Shown here one piece after another: positions 18,692-27,978 of a stretch of 64,000 bases of DNA; positions within the stretch are counted from its first letter, which is position 1; each line of letters begins with the position of its first letter. Below the pieces are notes generated by a model. That model worked only from the letters and a program-made list of their open reading frames with translations, searched no databases and was not told the origin of the DNA. The position numbers were made by a program, and so were the translations under genes. Source of the stretch: Limnobacter thiooxidans (GTDB lineage Bacteria; Pseudomonadota; Gammaproteobacteria; Burkholderiales; Burkholderiaceae_B); assembly GCF_036323495.1 (NCBI RefSeq), contig NZ_AP028947.1:1798001-1862000 (forward strand), in the 5' to 3' direction.

Positions 18692-19490
18692 GATGGACAA
18701 AAAAGCAGAAGAACCCGTCAACATCGAGATCTTACAGCAAGGCGAGATCTGGACCATTTCGATTAATCGTCCTGAGGTGCGCAATTGCGTGGATCGTTAC
18801 ACCGCGGATCAACTCGAACGGGCATTTCAGGCCTTTGAGACCGACGCCGCTGCCCGAGTGGCGATTTTGACTGGGGAAGGTGGAAACTTCTGTGCCGGTG
18901 CTGACCTGAAGGCTGTTGCATCCGGAGACCCGAGCAGGGTCAACCGCATGGAACGCCACGGCGCAGGTCCCATGGGCATTAGTCGGATGGAATTGAGCAA
19001 ACCGGTTATTGCTGCGGTGTCGGGCTATTGTGTCGCCGGTGGCCTTGAGCTTGCCGCTTGGTGCGACATGCGCGTGGCAGATGATACAGCCGTTTTTGGC
19101 GTGTTTTGCAGACGCTTTGGCGTACCACTGATAGACGGCGGTACGGTGCGCTTACCCAGATTGATTGGGCAAAGCCGGGCGCTGGACATGATCTTGACCG
19201 GCCGCCCTATTGCTGCCGAAGAGGCTTTTTCCTGGGGATTGGCCAATCGGCGTGAAACCACTCGAAGCGCGCTTGAAGGAGCAATCGAACTGGCGGTATT
19301 GCTCAGCAAACACCCACAAACCTGCATGCGAAATGATCGGCAAAGCGTGCTGACGCAGTGGGGATTTGGTGAGCGTGAGGCTCTTGAAGAAGAGTTTGAG
19401 TTCGGCCTGAACACCCTGACCTCGGGTGAAACAGTCGAAGGCGCCACTGCATTCAAGGATGGGCTGGGTCGCCACGGAGAAACGGTTTAG
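18690..19490 (+). CDS. Crotonase/enoyl-CoA hydratase superfamily protein, atypical active site
   Basis: 266 residues of crotonase fold. Oxyanion-hole segments are present (FCAGADLK, 67-73; AGGLELAAWCDMRVAD, 116-131). Aligning GVFCRRFGVPLIDGGTVRLP (137-156) to classical hydratases places Cys140 at the first catalytic Glu and Asp166 (ALDMILTG) at the second, so it is unlikely to be a standard hydratase; many proteobacteria carry this CRRxGVPLxDGGT variant. Start ATG 18690 or 18693. The open frame upstream of the ATG lies antisense to the PcfJ-like gene. The stop overlaps the convergent secreted-protein gene by four bases. Confidence 0.88.
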   Translation: MMDKKAEEPVNIEILQQGEIWTISINRPEVRNCVDRYTADQLERAFQAFETDAAARVAILTGEGGNFCAGADLKAVASGDPSRVNRMERHGAGPMGISRMELSKPVIAAVSGYCVAGGLELAAWCDMRVADDTAVFGVFCRRFGVPLIDGGTVRLPRLIGQSRALDMILTGRPIAAEEAFSWGLANRRETTRSALEGAIELAVLLSKHPQTCMRNDRQSVLTQWGFGEREALEEEFEFGLNTLTSGETVEGATAFKDGLGRHGETV

Positions 19491-20041
19491 TCGAGGCTCA
19501 CAATAACGCCAAATTGCGCAGTATTTGCATTGCGCCGAATGTCTGAAGACCTTGAATTGTTCACTGATTCCACACCCACGAACCAGTTGGCATGGCCACC
19601 ATCACCCGTCAACAAGTACAACCCTTGGCTACTTGCATCAAACCCCTCCCGGGACAAGCGTCCCGGTGAGTAAACAAGGCTCAGATTGTCTTTCAGCGCA
19701 ATTTGCAAGCCGCCGTACAGTGCCTTGACTGGCGAGTTGCTTTTTGCGGATGGTGTGGACTCCCGGTTCTCACGGTCCTTAATTTCTGCATGGGCTGGTG
19801 GATCCAGATCCACAGTCACCCCGCGAAACAATTCAAGGTTGGCAAGCACTGATCGGGTTGCTTGTACCTTGCCCAGCTTTTTATCTGCATCAATGGCCTT
19901 GTTCAAAACCAATTGAACAGAAGACTTCAACATTAGTTTGTCAGGCTGACTTTCAGCCATGGCAAAGGCCGGAACAAACCAGTTTCCCCAGAGTACGCCT
20001 GCTGCAAAAAATGCACTGCCTTTTTTCAAGCTAAACAACAT
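19487..20041 (-). CDS. Secreted protein of unknown function
   Basis: 184 residues. The N-terminus MLFSLKKGSAFFAAGVLW with AFAMAES is a Sec signal peptide, cleaved near residue 31. The mature part ends in short alternating polar/hydrophobic strands (GGLQIALKDNLSLVYS, GLYLLTG, ANWFVGVESV, AQFGVIVSLD), which suggests a small beta structure, possibly outer-membrane associated. Start chosen at ATG 20041 because AAGGGG precedes it and the signal peptide begins there. No family recognised. Divergent from the FadL-like porin gene. Confidence 0.7.
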   Translation of the reverse strand: MLFSLKKGSAFFAAGVLWGNWFVPAFAMAESQPDKLMLKSSVQLVLNKAIDADKKLGKVQATRSVLANLELFRGVTVDLDPPAHAEIKDRENRESTPSAKSNSPVKALYGGLQIALKDNLSLVYSPGRLSREGFDASSQGLYLLTGDGGHANWFVGVESVNNSRSSDIRRNANTAQFGVIVSLD

Positions 20042-20243
20042 GTTGACCCCTTGTACTGACAGCAAATTACTTACAGCCATTGACGGTGTTTTTAACATTC
20101 TCCGCAATCGCATGAATGGACTAGCCGCAACGCGTGGAATTTCAGGTTTCTCCTTGAGAGTCAAGCTTGGCAAGCACTTTAGAGTGCCTCACCTAGTTCG
20201 ACACTTGAAAGTAACATTTTTGAACTTTGGTGATAGACTGAAA

Positions 20244-20260
20244 TGACTACAAAAAAGTCA
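20244..20260. promoter_or_regulatory. Inverted repeat upstream of the FadL-like gene
   Basis: TGACT and AGTCA separated by seven bases, about 60 bases before the FadL-like start codon and 200 before the divergent secreted-protein gene. Shape and place fit a regulator operator, but no regulator is identified. Confidence 0.3.
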
Positions 20261-20319
20261 CTACTTCTAGCTAATCAAGCCGAGCCAGTGACCAGCCACG
20301 TTTTTCGGAGACAAAAACC

Positions 20320-21798
20320 ATGCATTCTTCCGTCCGGAAGACGACTTCCCAATTTCTATTGAAAAGAATTTCTACCACCGTGATTTTGAGTGCGGTGTCT
20401 TCCATGGCCTACGCTGGTGGTACAGCTTTTGATGCCAACAGTATCAGTGCAATGGGTAACGCCTCTGCCGGTCAGGCAGCAGAAGCCGGCGATGCCTCAG
20501 TGCTGTTCGCCAACCCCGCTGCATTGACCCGATTCAAGCGCGCAGAGTTGACCCAAGGCGCTGCAATCATCACGATTGGCACAGATTACACCTCGACACA
20601 AAACAACGATGGTGCCAGTTCGGGTGCACCGCAAGGTCAGAACGGGCAAGTATTCAGCCGGAAAGACGGCTTTGATTCAGCAGCCTTGGCCCCCAATCTG
20701 TTCATTGCCATTCCAGTCAATGAAAGGCTCGTGATGGGTTTTGGCGCTGCAGCCTCTCACGGATTGGTGCTTCACTACGACGAAAACTTCCCTGGACGCA
20801 ATCAGGGTCGAGATTTCGATTTGAAGGTAATCCGTCTCAATTTGGGTTTTGGTTACAAAGTGACGCCCACTTTGTCATTGGGTATGAACGGTTCCTATGA
20901 ACGTTATTTTCAATCACTCAAGCTAAAACTGAATTACCGCAAAGCGGTTGCGGACATCGTGGAACGCGATTGTACAACCCTGTGCTTATTGACCCCAGAC
21001 TTGGCGAATGCGATTTTGCAAACGCCAGAAGGTGAAGCCAATGGTGGGTTGCGCATGTTCGGCTGGGCATTCAATACACAGGTAGGTGGTCTGTGGGAAC
21101 CCACCGCAAATACCCGGATTGGTGTTTCATACCGACCAAAAACCAGGTTCACCGGGAACAGGGGCAAATTTGTTTTGAATGACCCTCAACTGGCTGGGTT
21201 TCAGGACAGCCTGCGATCAAACGCTGGCCTCGCCGCGCTTCAAGGGATTGATACCATCCAGGCTGCGGACGATCTTGCATCAGAACAAGTCATCAAGCAG
21301 GAAATTACCCTTCCCGATGAACTGCGTGTCAGCTTGTTTCACCATGCCACGCCAAAGCTGGATCTGATGGCCACCTACACCCGCCAGGATTTCTCGGTAA
21401 CCAAACTGAACTTTGAGCGTGAAAGAAACGGCCGTACGCTGGAAAACATTCCCCAGAACTTCGTGGCCACCGAATCGTACCGAGTTGGCTTGAACTACAA
21501 GCTGTACAAACGACTTACCTTGCGGGCTGGCTACGCAGTGGAAAACAGCGCCGTTGACGATGCAACACGGGTCACATTTTTGCCGGACAGTGATCGCCAG
21601 TACTTTTCATTCGGCGGGCAGTTTGACCTGAGTCGAGACACCAGTATCCACTTCGCTTATCAAAAACTGGACACTGACCCTGCACCTGTTGGGGCCAACA
21701 AGGGAATACGGCCCGAAGAGGTACGCGGCGGTGATTTTCAAGGCAACGTGCAACTCGACACTCATTTTTTTGGAGTCGGGTTTACCGAACGGTTCTAA
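20320..21798 (+). CDS. FadL-type outer-membrane transport protein (OmpP1/TodX family)
   Basis: 492 residues with a signal peptide (about 1-32, ending MAYAGG). The N-terminal hatch region reads AFDANSISAMGNASAGQAAEAGDASVLFANPA in short pieces typical of FadL (SAMGNASAG; LFANPAALTR). The rest alternates as beta-strands and ends in GVGFTERF with terminal Phe, the Bam recognition pattern. FadL proteins admit long-chain fatty acids or other hydrophobic compounds. GGAGAC-type ribosome site at about 20303. It is convergent with the RND operon. Confidence 0.92.
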   Translation: MHSSVRKTTSQFLLKRISTTVILSAVSSMAYAGGTAFDANSISAMGNASAGQAAEAGDASVLFANPAALTRFKRAELTQGAAIITIGTDYTSTQNNDGASSGAPQGQNGQVFSRKDGFDSAALAPNLFIAIPVNERLVMGFGAAASHGLVLHYDENFPGRNQGRDFDLKVIRLNLGFGYKVTPTLSLGMNGSYERYFQSLKLKLNYRKAVADIVERDCTTLCLLTPDLANAILQTPEGEANGGLRMFGWAFNTQVGGLWEPTANTRIGVSYRPKTRFTGNRGKFVLNDPQLAGFQDSLRSNAGLAALQGIDTIQAADDLASEQVIKQEITLPDELRVSLFHHATPKLDLMATYTRQDFSVTKLNFERERNGRTLENIPQNFVATESYRVGLNYKLYKRLTLRAGYAVENSAVDDATRVTFLPDSDRQYFSFGGQFDLSRDTSIHFAYQKLDTDPAPVGANKGIRPEEVRGGDFQGNVQLDTHFFGVGFTERF

Positions 21799-21811
21799 AT
21801 TTCCAGGTGCA

Positions 21812-23251
21812 TCAAGCCTGCACCCCCAAGGCGCGGAACAAACTGGCAACCAGCGTTGCGTAGCTGGTTTGTTCGGTGGCCAAAGCCTGCTCAGCGTTGG
21901 CGTACACCCTCTGGGCATCCACTACATCCAGGAAGCTGACCAGCCCAAGTTGATACAAAGCATCTGCTTGCTCAAAACTGCGTTTGCTTGATACCACGGC
22001 TTTGTTCAAGGCGGTTTGCCGCGCAACAGACGCCTGAATAGCCGACAAAGCATTTTCCACATCCAACGTCACTGTGCGCAGCACCTGTTCATAATCAGCC
22101 AGTGCTATTTCGGCACGAGCTTTTGCTGCATCCAGACGGGCATCGCGGGCACCGCCGTCGTAGATCACCTGATCAAGCACAGCCGAAAGCGATGCAATCA
22201 GAATGCCGGTGGCGGGGTTCGAGTTCAGTACCGAACTTCCGACCTGAATGTTTGCCATCAGGTCCAGACTCGGATAAAAATCGGCCTGTGCCACACCCAC
22301 CTCCGCAGCGGCCTGCGCGAAGCGCGCTTGAGCCAATTGCACATCGGGACGAGCCTGCAATACTTGCAAAGGCAAACGTGGTGGAATACCGAGGCTGTAG
22401 CGTGGTAAGTCGCCCACCGGAGTCAACAAGGAATCATAAGCGCCCGGAAACTGACCTGCCAAGGTAGCCAGTTGATGCATGGAACGGCGCAAGGCCTGCT
22501 CCAATGGCGCAACACTGGCACGCAAGGTTTCAACTGATGTTTCGGCTCGCCTCACATCCAGTTCAGGTGACAATCCACTTTCAAAACGTGCCTGCACAAT
22601 GGCCAGCGTTTTTTCCTGCAAGGCAACAGAATCACGCAGCATGGCCAGTTGCTTCTGGTTGCCGCGCAAACGCAGGTATTCTTGCGCTACGTCCGTGCTG
22701 GTCGAAATAATTTGTGCGCGCAAGCCAGCCTGAACAGCCATCAGATTAGCCGCAGCAGCGCGAACTTCCTGATCCACCTTGCCCGCCAAATCAACCGGTA
22801 AAGCGAAGCCCAATCCAATCACAGCGTTGCGTTCATTGCGACTGTTACTGCCTGTAGAATTTGACGTGTTCGATGCAGAGTTACTGCGGTCGGTCCTTTG
22901 ACCCGTGAGTTGCCCATCCAGCTCGACCAACAGGGAGTTTCCGGTGTCGCTGAGCGCCAAAAGCGCCTTGGCTTCCCTCACGCTGGCAGCAGCTGCCGCG
23001 ATCTGGAAATTGGTTTCAAGGCTGGTCTGTATCAATTGGTCGAGAATTGGGTCATTAAAACCCTCCCACCAACGCACGCTGGCAACACCCGCTTCACTGA
23101 CCCCGCTCAGGTTTTGCAAAATATCCTGTGCAACGAAGGCCTCGGGAGTTGGCATGGATTGAACAGGTACCTCGTTCACTGGAGCTGTGGCACAAGCTGT
23201 AAAAAGCAGCATGGAACAAATGACAGCAGCAACAGGTGTGAATCTGTTCAT
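21812..23251 (-). CDS. RND efflux outer-membrane lipoprotein, NodT/OprM family
   Basis: 479 residues. Signal peptide ending in lipobox LLFTAC, so the mature protein begins at a lipidated Cys19. Two outer-membrane-efflux repeats follow, with VRWWEGFNDPILDQLI and PPRLPLQVLQARPDVQLAQARFAQAAAEVGVAQADFYPSL as hallmarks (latter spread over residues ~310-350). Forms the TolC-like duct of the pump encoded just upstream. ATG overlaps the RND permease stop (ATGA). Confidence 0.94.
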   Translation of the reverse strand: MNRFTPVAAVICSMLLFTACATAPVNEVPVQSMPTPEAFVAQDILQNLSGVSEAGVASVRWWEGFNDPILDQLIQTSLETNFQIAAAAASVREAKALLALSDTGNSLLVELDGQLTGQRTDRSNSASNTSNSTGSNSRNERNAVIGLGFALPVDLAGKVDQEVRAAAANLMAVQAGLRAQIISTSTDVAQEYLRLRGNQKQLAMLRDSVALQEKTLAIVQARFESGLSPELDVRRAETSVETLRASVAPLEQALRRSMHQLATLAGQFPGAYDSLLTPVGDLPRYSLGIPPRLPLQVLQARPDVQLAQARFAQAAAEVGVAQADFYPSLDLMANIQVGSSVLNSNPATGILIASLSAVLDQVIYDGGARDARLDAAKARAEIALADYEQVLRTVTLDVENALSAIQASVARQTALNKAVVSSKRSFEQADALYQLGLVSFLDVVDAQRVYANAEQALATEQTSYATLVASLFRALGVQA

Positions 23252-26200
23252 GACTCCTCCCTGCGTTTATTCAAACTGGCCTCGTAGGCATTGATTTCAG
23301 CATCCAGTTCCTCTGAAGCATGTGCCCTGGGCTTCATGAATGGCGCAACAAAGGTGTAGCCCATTGGCGCCAGGTAAAGCGTGAACAAGGTCGACAACCC
23401 CAAACCTCCCAACACCACCCAGGCTATAGCTTCTCGTGCCTCAGCCCCGGGGCCGGAAGTCAACACAAGCGGCAAAACACCCAGCAGCGTTGACATCACG
23501 GTCATTGCAATCGGGCGCAAACGCAGACGTGCACCTTCGCGCACGGCCGATTCGATGCTGTGGCCTTCATCACGCAACTGGTCCATCAACTCGACCAGCA
23601 AAATTGCATTTTTGGTCATCAAGCCGATTAATAAAACCAAGCCAATCTGGCTGAACAGGTTCAAGGACTGATTGGTGGCCAACAAGGCGAACACCGCTGC
23701 AGCAAGTCCGAAAGGTACCGTGAACATCACCACCAAAGCACTTCCTACACTCTCAAACTGAGCAGCCAACACGAGGAAAACCACCGCCAATGCCACGGCA
23801 AAGGTGATGAACATTTCATTCGAAGTTTCCTCGAGGGTAGCCGCTTCACCCAGAAAAATCAGGGTTGAAGTCGCGGGCAGCACATTTTCAGCCACTGCGC
23901 GAATTTCCTGCATGGTGCGCCCCAAGTCTGTGCCAGGCGGAATACCAATGTTCATTTCAACAGCGCGCCTTTGCGCATGTCTGTCCAACTCAGCGGCAAC
24001 ACCACGTTCCTGTACCGTGATCATGGAGGCCAGTGGCACCAGCTGCCCTGTCTCGCTGCTGACATAAACGTTCAACAAATCAAAGGGTGACGTCAGGCTT
24101 CCACCACTTGCCCCCAGCATGACGGGTACCGCCTGATCACCGACACTCAGATCGAGCAGGCGGTATTCATCCGCCATGATTTGCAAGGTCTGGGTGATTC
24201 GACTGACAGGCACCTGAAGGTCACTTGCTTTTTCCCGGTCAATTTCAAAACCCAATTCAGGTTGTGAGGTGTCATATTGCACACGCACGTCTTGAACTGC
24301 CTGAATTCTTTCCGTCAACGCATCGGCCAGCGAATCCGCATTGTTGGCAAGCACGTCGTAATCATCGCCCAACAGTGCAATTTGCAGCCCTCCGCCGCCA
24401 CCGCGGATATTGAGGCTGCTCTCATTCTGAAACCGCACCTGGGCACCAGGAATGCTGGACAATTCCTTGCTCAGCTTTGCCGCAAGTTCCTGCTGGGTCG
24501 TGTCGCGCTGACTCCAGTCCGCAAGATTGGCTTGAATGGCCACACGGTTTTTGTCGTATCGCCCTACGATCGTGAACATGTCTGTAATCAGCCCCTTTTC
24601 CTGGTAAGGCCGAATGATGTTTTCTGCGATCTGGCCCTGGCGGCCACTGTATTCAAGGGAAGCTCCGTCTGGCCCGGTGAAGTCGACCACCAGACGTCCG
24701 CGATCTTCAGGTGGTACCAGTTCCTGGCTCAACAAGGTAAATGTCCAGCCACCCGCAACTGCAATACCTACGAAAACCAACAGGAAAATCACCCGGTGTT
24801 TTAAAAACCTGTCCAGGGTCTGAAAATAGAAATTGGAAACACGGCTGCCGAAGCTTTCCATCACGCCCATGAAACGCGCTGAACGACCGGTAAGGGGAAT
24901 GTCGTCACGTAGTAGCCGAACTGCCAGCATGGGGCACAAACTCAGTGCCACGAAGGTGCTGATAATCACCGACATGGAAAGCACCATTCCAAATTCACGG
25001 AACAGTCTGCCAGTTTCCCCAGGTAAAAAGGCAATGGGTAAAAACACAGCCACCAGAGAAGCCGTGGTCGCAATGACTGCAAAAAACACCTGCTGAGTGC
25101 CCATGACCGATGCCACGGTGATTGACTCACCCAGTTTTTTGCGTCGCTGAATATTTTCTAGCACCACGATGGCGTCATCAACGATCAGCCCCGTGGCCAG
25201 CACAAGTGCCAGCAAGGTGAGCATGTTCACTGAAAACCCTGCCATCCAGATTGCAGCCAGGGTGCCAATTAGTGAAATCGGCATGGTGACTGCGGGGATC
25301 AACACCGCCCGCCACTGCCCCAAAAACAGGGCAATCACAACCAGCACCACCAGTACCGCGATGACTAGCGATGTCAGAACTTCCTGCAATGCGCCCTTGA
25401 TGAACACAGAGTCGTCGGAGATCAGGATCACCTGCAAATCTTTGGACTGGGCATTGATTTCAGCCATGCGCTTTTTGATGTCGCTGGCAATCGCGATTGT
25501 ATTGCCACCCGCCTGCCGCAACACACCCATCCCCACGACTGCGCGGCCATTGAGCAGTGAATAGGATTCAGCCGACATGGGGCCGTAGTACACCTGGGCC
25601 ACATCGCCCACCCGAACACCATTTTTGATCAGGATGGCGTTGACTGCTTCGGTGTCAATCGTGGAGGCGTTCGCCCGGACCAGAAGTTCCTGCTTTCCGG
25701 ACAAATAACTGCCAGCCGGCACATCCAGATTCATGGTTTGCAAACTGGCCAATACATCGGTTGCCGCCATGCCGTACCTGGCCAGTTTGGCGGGGTCCAG
25801 AAGTACCCGCAACACTCGGGGCTGGCTTCCATTCAAAGGCACGTCAGCCACACCATTTACAGACACGAAAGCGGGCACTAGGTCCCGCTCAACCCGTTCC
25901 GCCAGGTCTTGCATGGCAAGGGTATTGCTAACCACTGCCAGTTGCACCACAGGCCGCGCATCGTCATCGGCCTTGATCACCAACAATTGATCCAGATTGG
26001 CAGGCAGTTGACCCGTGATTCGGCTGACAGCCTCACGCACGTCGTTGGCGGCCACGTTCACATCAATATCAGGGGAAAATTCCATGCGGACGCGCATGTT
26101 GTTTTCTTCACTGGAACTTTGTATGCGCAGCACCCCTGACACCCTGGCTACTGCGCCTTCCACCTTGGAGGTTACTTCCGCATCCATGGTGGTTGGTGAT

Positions 26201-26376
26201 GCACCCTGGTAGACAGCGCGCACCACGACAACAGGTCGATCAATGTCCGGAAGCTCTCGCACCTCGACCCCAAACATGCTCACGACACCAGCCAACATGA
26301 TCAACAGGTTCAGCACCACGATCAGCACCGGGCGCTTGAGACCCAGCGCGGTCAAACCCTCGGTGGCGCGGCTCAT
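23248..26376 (-). CDS. RND efflux permease, AcrB/MexB-like (HAE1 family)
   Basis: 1042 residues with 12 predicted helices and two large periplasmic loops, the full length for the family. The transmembrane proton relay looks intact: paired aspartates in GLIVDDAIVVLENIQRR and the TM10 lysine in GLMTKNAILLVE. It exports drugs, bile-like or lipophilic compounds; the substrate range is not predictable. Middle gene of a three-gene operon (periplasmic adaptor, permease, outer-membrane duct), coupled by four-base overlaps on both sides. Confidence 0.95.
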   Translation of the reverse strand: MSRATEGLTALGLKRPVLIVVLNLLIMLAGVVSMFGVEVRELPDIDRPVVVVRAVYQGASPTTMDAEVTSKVEGAVARVSGVLRIQSSSEENNMRVRMEFSPDIDVNVAANDVREAVSRITGQLPANLDQLLVIKADDDARPVVQLAVVSNTLAMQDLAERVERDLVPAFVSVNGVADVPLNGSQPRVLRVLLDPAKLARYGMAATDVLASLQTMNLDVPAGSYLSGKQELLVRANASTIDTEAVNAILIKNGVRVGDVAQVYYGPMSAESYSLLNGRAVVGMGVLRQAGGNTIAIASDIKKRMAEINAQSKDLQVILISDDSVFIKGALQEVLTSLVIAVLVVLVVIALFLGQWRAVLIPAVTMPISLIGTLAAIWMAGFSVNMLTLLALVLATGLIVDDAIVVLENIQRRKKLGESITVASVMGTQQVFFAVIATTASLVAVFLPIAFLPGETGRLFREFGMVLSMSVIISTFVALSLCPMLAVRLLRDDIPLTGRSARFMGVMESFGSRVSNFYFQTLDRFLKHRVIFLLVFVGIAVAGGWTFTLLSQELVPPEDRGRLVVDFTGPDGASLEYSGRQGQIAENIIRPYQEKGLITDMFTIVGRYDKNRVAIQANLADWSQRDTTQQELAAKLSKELSSIPGAQVRFQNESSLNIRGGGGGLQIALLGDDYDVLANNADSLADALTERIQAVQDVRVQYDTSQPELGFEIDREKASDLQVPVSRITQTLQIMADEYRLLDLSVGDQAVPVMLGASGGSLTSPFDLLNVYVSSETGQLVPLASMITVQERGVAAELDRHAQRRAVEMNIGIPPGTDLGRTMQEIRAVAENVLPATSTLIFLGEAATLEETSNEMFITFAVALAVVFLVLAAQFESVGSALVVMFTVPFGLAAAVFALLATNQSLNLFSQIGLVLLIGLMTKNAILLVELMDQLRDEGHSIESAVREGARLRLRPIAMTVMSTLLGVLPLVLTSGPGAEAREAIAWVVLGGLGLSTLFTLYLAPMGYTFVAPFMKPRAHASEELDAEINAYEASLNKRREES

Positions 26377-27452
26377 TGCAAGGGATCCTTGACCAATTCC
26401 ACGGCGGTGCCTTCAGCCAGTCGAAGGCCCCCCTCCACCACCACGGTTTCGCCTTCCCGAACATTGCCCACCACAAACACCCTACCCTGGCGGCGATCGG
26501 CTACCTGCACATTTTCGCGGTCTGCCTTGCCATCTCGAACAAGCCATACATAAGACCCTTCCCGATCCCACTGCAGGGCTATTTCAGGAACAGCCGGAAG
26601 CAGTTGGCCTTTTACCGCCATTTGTACAGAAAAAGACATGCCGGGGCGCAACAGATCATCAGGATTCGCAATATTTGCCCGCACTCGCAAGGTACGCTTT
26701 TCAGCATTCAAACGACTATCCAGCGCAACCACTTCCGCATTGAACGAGCGTCCGGGCACAGCCGGGGTGCTCGCCTTGACCTCAATCTGTTTCATGTTTG
26801 TCGGGCTGAGTTGCCCGACAACGGCTTCAGGCACATCAAAGTCCACGTACATGATTTCACGTGAATCAACGCCGGTGATCAATACGCCAGGCGCAATGCG
26901 CTGGCCAGGATCAATGTCAGTGATTCCAACCACGCCGTCGAAAGGAGCTCGAACTTGATGATTTGAAATAGCCAGCTTCGCCTGTTCAACTGCAACCTTG
27001 GCCGCATCCAGGTCAGCTTGTGCGGAGTCGACCTGGGTTTGCGGCACGGCTCCCTTGTCTACCGCCTGCCGGTAGCGATCCAGCAGACTTTGCGTGTTCG
27101 CCAACTGTACCTGGGCAAGACGCAGGGCGAGTTGTTCTTCCCGATCATCCTGCTGAACCAGCAAATCGCCACGCTTGACCTTTTGCTGGGGTTTGAAGAA
27201 GACCTTGGTGACCTTTTCATCAACCACAGCGTACATCTCAGCAGACTTGTCTGCCCACCCGGTTGCAACAGCACCAAAATTACTTGCGGTGGACTCAAGC
27301 TTCACCGGCTCAACCAGAACTTTGGGCGCACTGCCCTTGTTGCTCTGCGGAGGCTGTTGCTCAGCCTCTCCTACCATCGCGGTTTGCGACACGGCATAGG
27401 CCGCGCCCAGCAGAAGGATAAATACAAGAAGGTAAGCAATACGTTTAAACAA
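26373..27452 (-). CDS. RND efflux periplasmic adaptor (membrane fusion protein)
   Basis: About 359 residues, AcrA/MexA-like. An N-terminal membrane anchor (FKRIAYLLVFILLLGAAYAV) is followed by a lipoyl-type hairpin (KVTKVFFKPQQKVKRGDLLVQ and VRAPFDGVVGITDIDPGQRI) around a coiled coil, then the beta-barrel region. No ATG fits; a TTG at 27452 is preferred because FKRIAYLL directly after it is the usual start of such proteins and GGGG lies upstream. TTG 27470 is also possible. First gene of the pump operon. Confidence 0.9.
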   Translation of the reverse strand: MFKRIAYLLVFILLLGAAYAVSQTAMVGEAEQQPPQSNKGSAPKVLVEPVKLESTASNFGAVATGWADKSAEMYAVVDEKVTKVFFKPQQKVKRGDLLVQQDDREEQLALRLAQVQLANTQSLLDRYRQAVDKGAVPQTQVDSAQADLDAAKVAVEQAKLAISNHQVRAPFDGVVGITDIDPGQRIAPGVLITGVDSREIMYVDFDVPEAVVGQLSPTNMKQIEVKASTPAVPGRSFNAEVVALDSRLNAEKRTLRVRANIANPDDLLRPGMSFSVQMAVKGQLLPAVPEIALQWDREGSYVWLVRDGKADRENVQVADRRQGRVFVVGNVREGETVVVEGGLRLAEGTAVELVKDPLQ

Positions 27453-27561
27453 GCCAGGACCCCACAGCAAAATTCACGTGGAAGGTTACCACGCGTGACA
27501 GTACCTGCTTGCAGACCCGCGCGCGGGCATTAAGTTCGGAAATTAAATGGGACTAAAGGTG

Positions 27562-27765
27562 TTAATCGTCGCCATCGTCATCACTGACAGCATCGATGCC
27601 TGCCTCGACAACTGCGCCAGTGACCTTGATTCCCGTGGAAACCACTGCACCGGTGATTGAAATTGCAGCGCCTGCAGTTGCGCTGGCCACAGCACAGCCT
27701 TCAATCAAAGGCAGTGCCAGGAGGGCAACTGAAAATGCGATGAGTTTGTGGGGCGTCGGGCTCAT
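27562..27765 (-). CDS. Small lipoprotein
   Basis: 67 residues. Signal peptide with lipobox PLIEGC gives a lipidated Cys24, and the ~44-residue mature part is Val/Ala/Gly-rich with an acidic end (DAVSDDDGDD). Resembles the tiny AVVGAAVS-type lipoproteins of many Gammaproteobacteria and Betaproteobacteria, of unknown function. It lies alone between the pump operon and the adhesin-like gene. Confidence 0.7.
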   Translation of the reverse strand: MSPTPHKLIAFSVALLALPLIEGCAVASATAGAAISITGAVVSTGIKVTGAVVEAGIDAVSDDDGDD

Positions 27766-27939
27766 GGGTACGCACAGAAAAAATGCAATGGGCCAATATT
27801 GGCAGGGTTATGCTACACGTAACCAGATCAAGTGCAAGCAAGACAGCAATAAAAAAACGCTTTAGCCTTGTGGGCTCTCAAAACGATTGGTTTTGATGGG
27901 TCAGGTTTTTTTAAACACAAGAGCATCTGCTAGCAGCAA

Positions 27940-27966
27940 AAAGGGCTCACTTAGAGTGAGCCCTTT
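27940..27966 (-). terminator. Terminator after the 898-residue repeat protein
   Basis: GGGCTCAC (27943-27950) pairs perfectly with GTGAGCCC (27956-27963) around a five-base loop; flanking AAA/TTT extends the stem. On the minus strand it is followed by a T-run (CCCTTTTTGC). It lies just after the stop at 27979. Confidence 0.85.
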
Positions 27967-27978
27967 GAATTAAACGCC

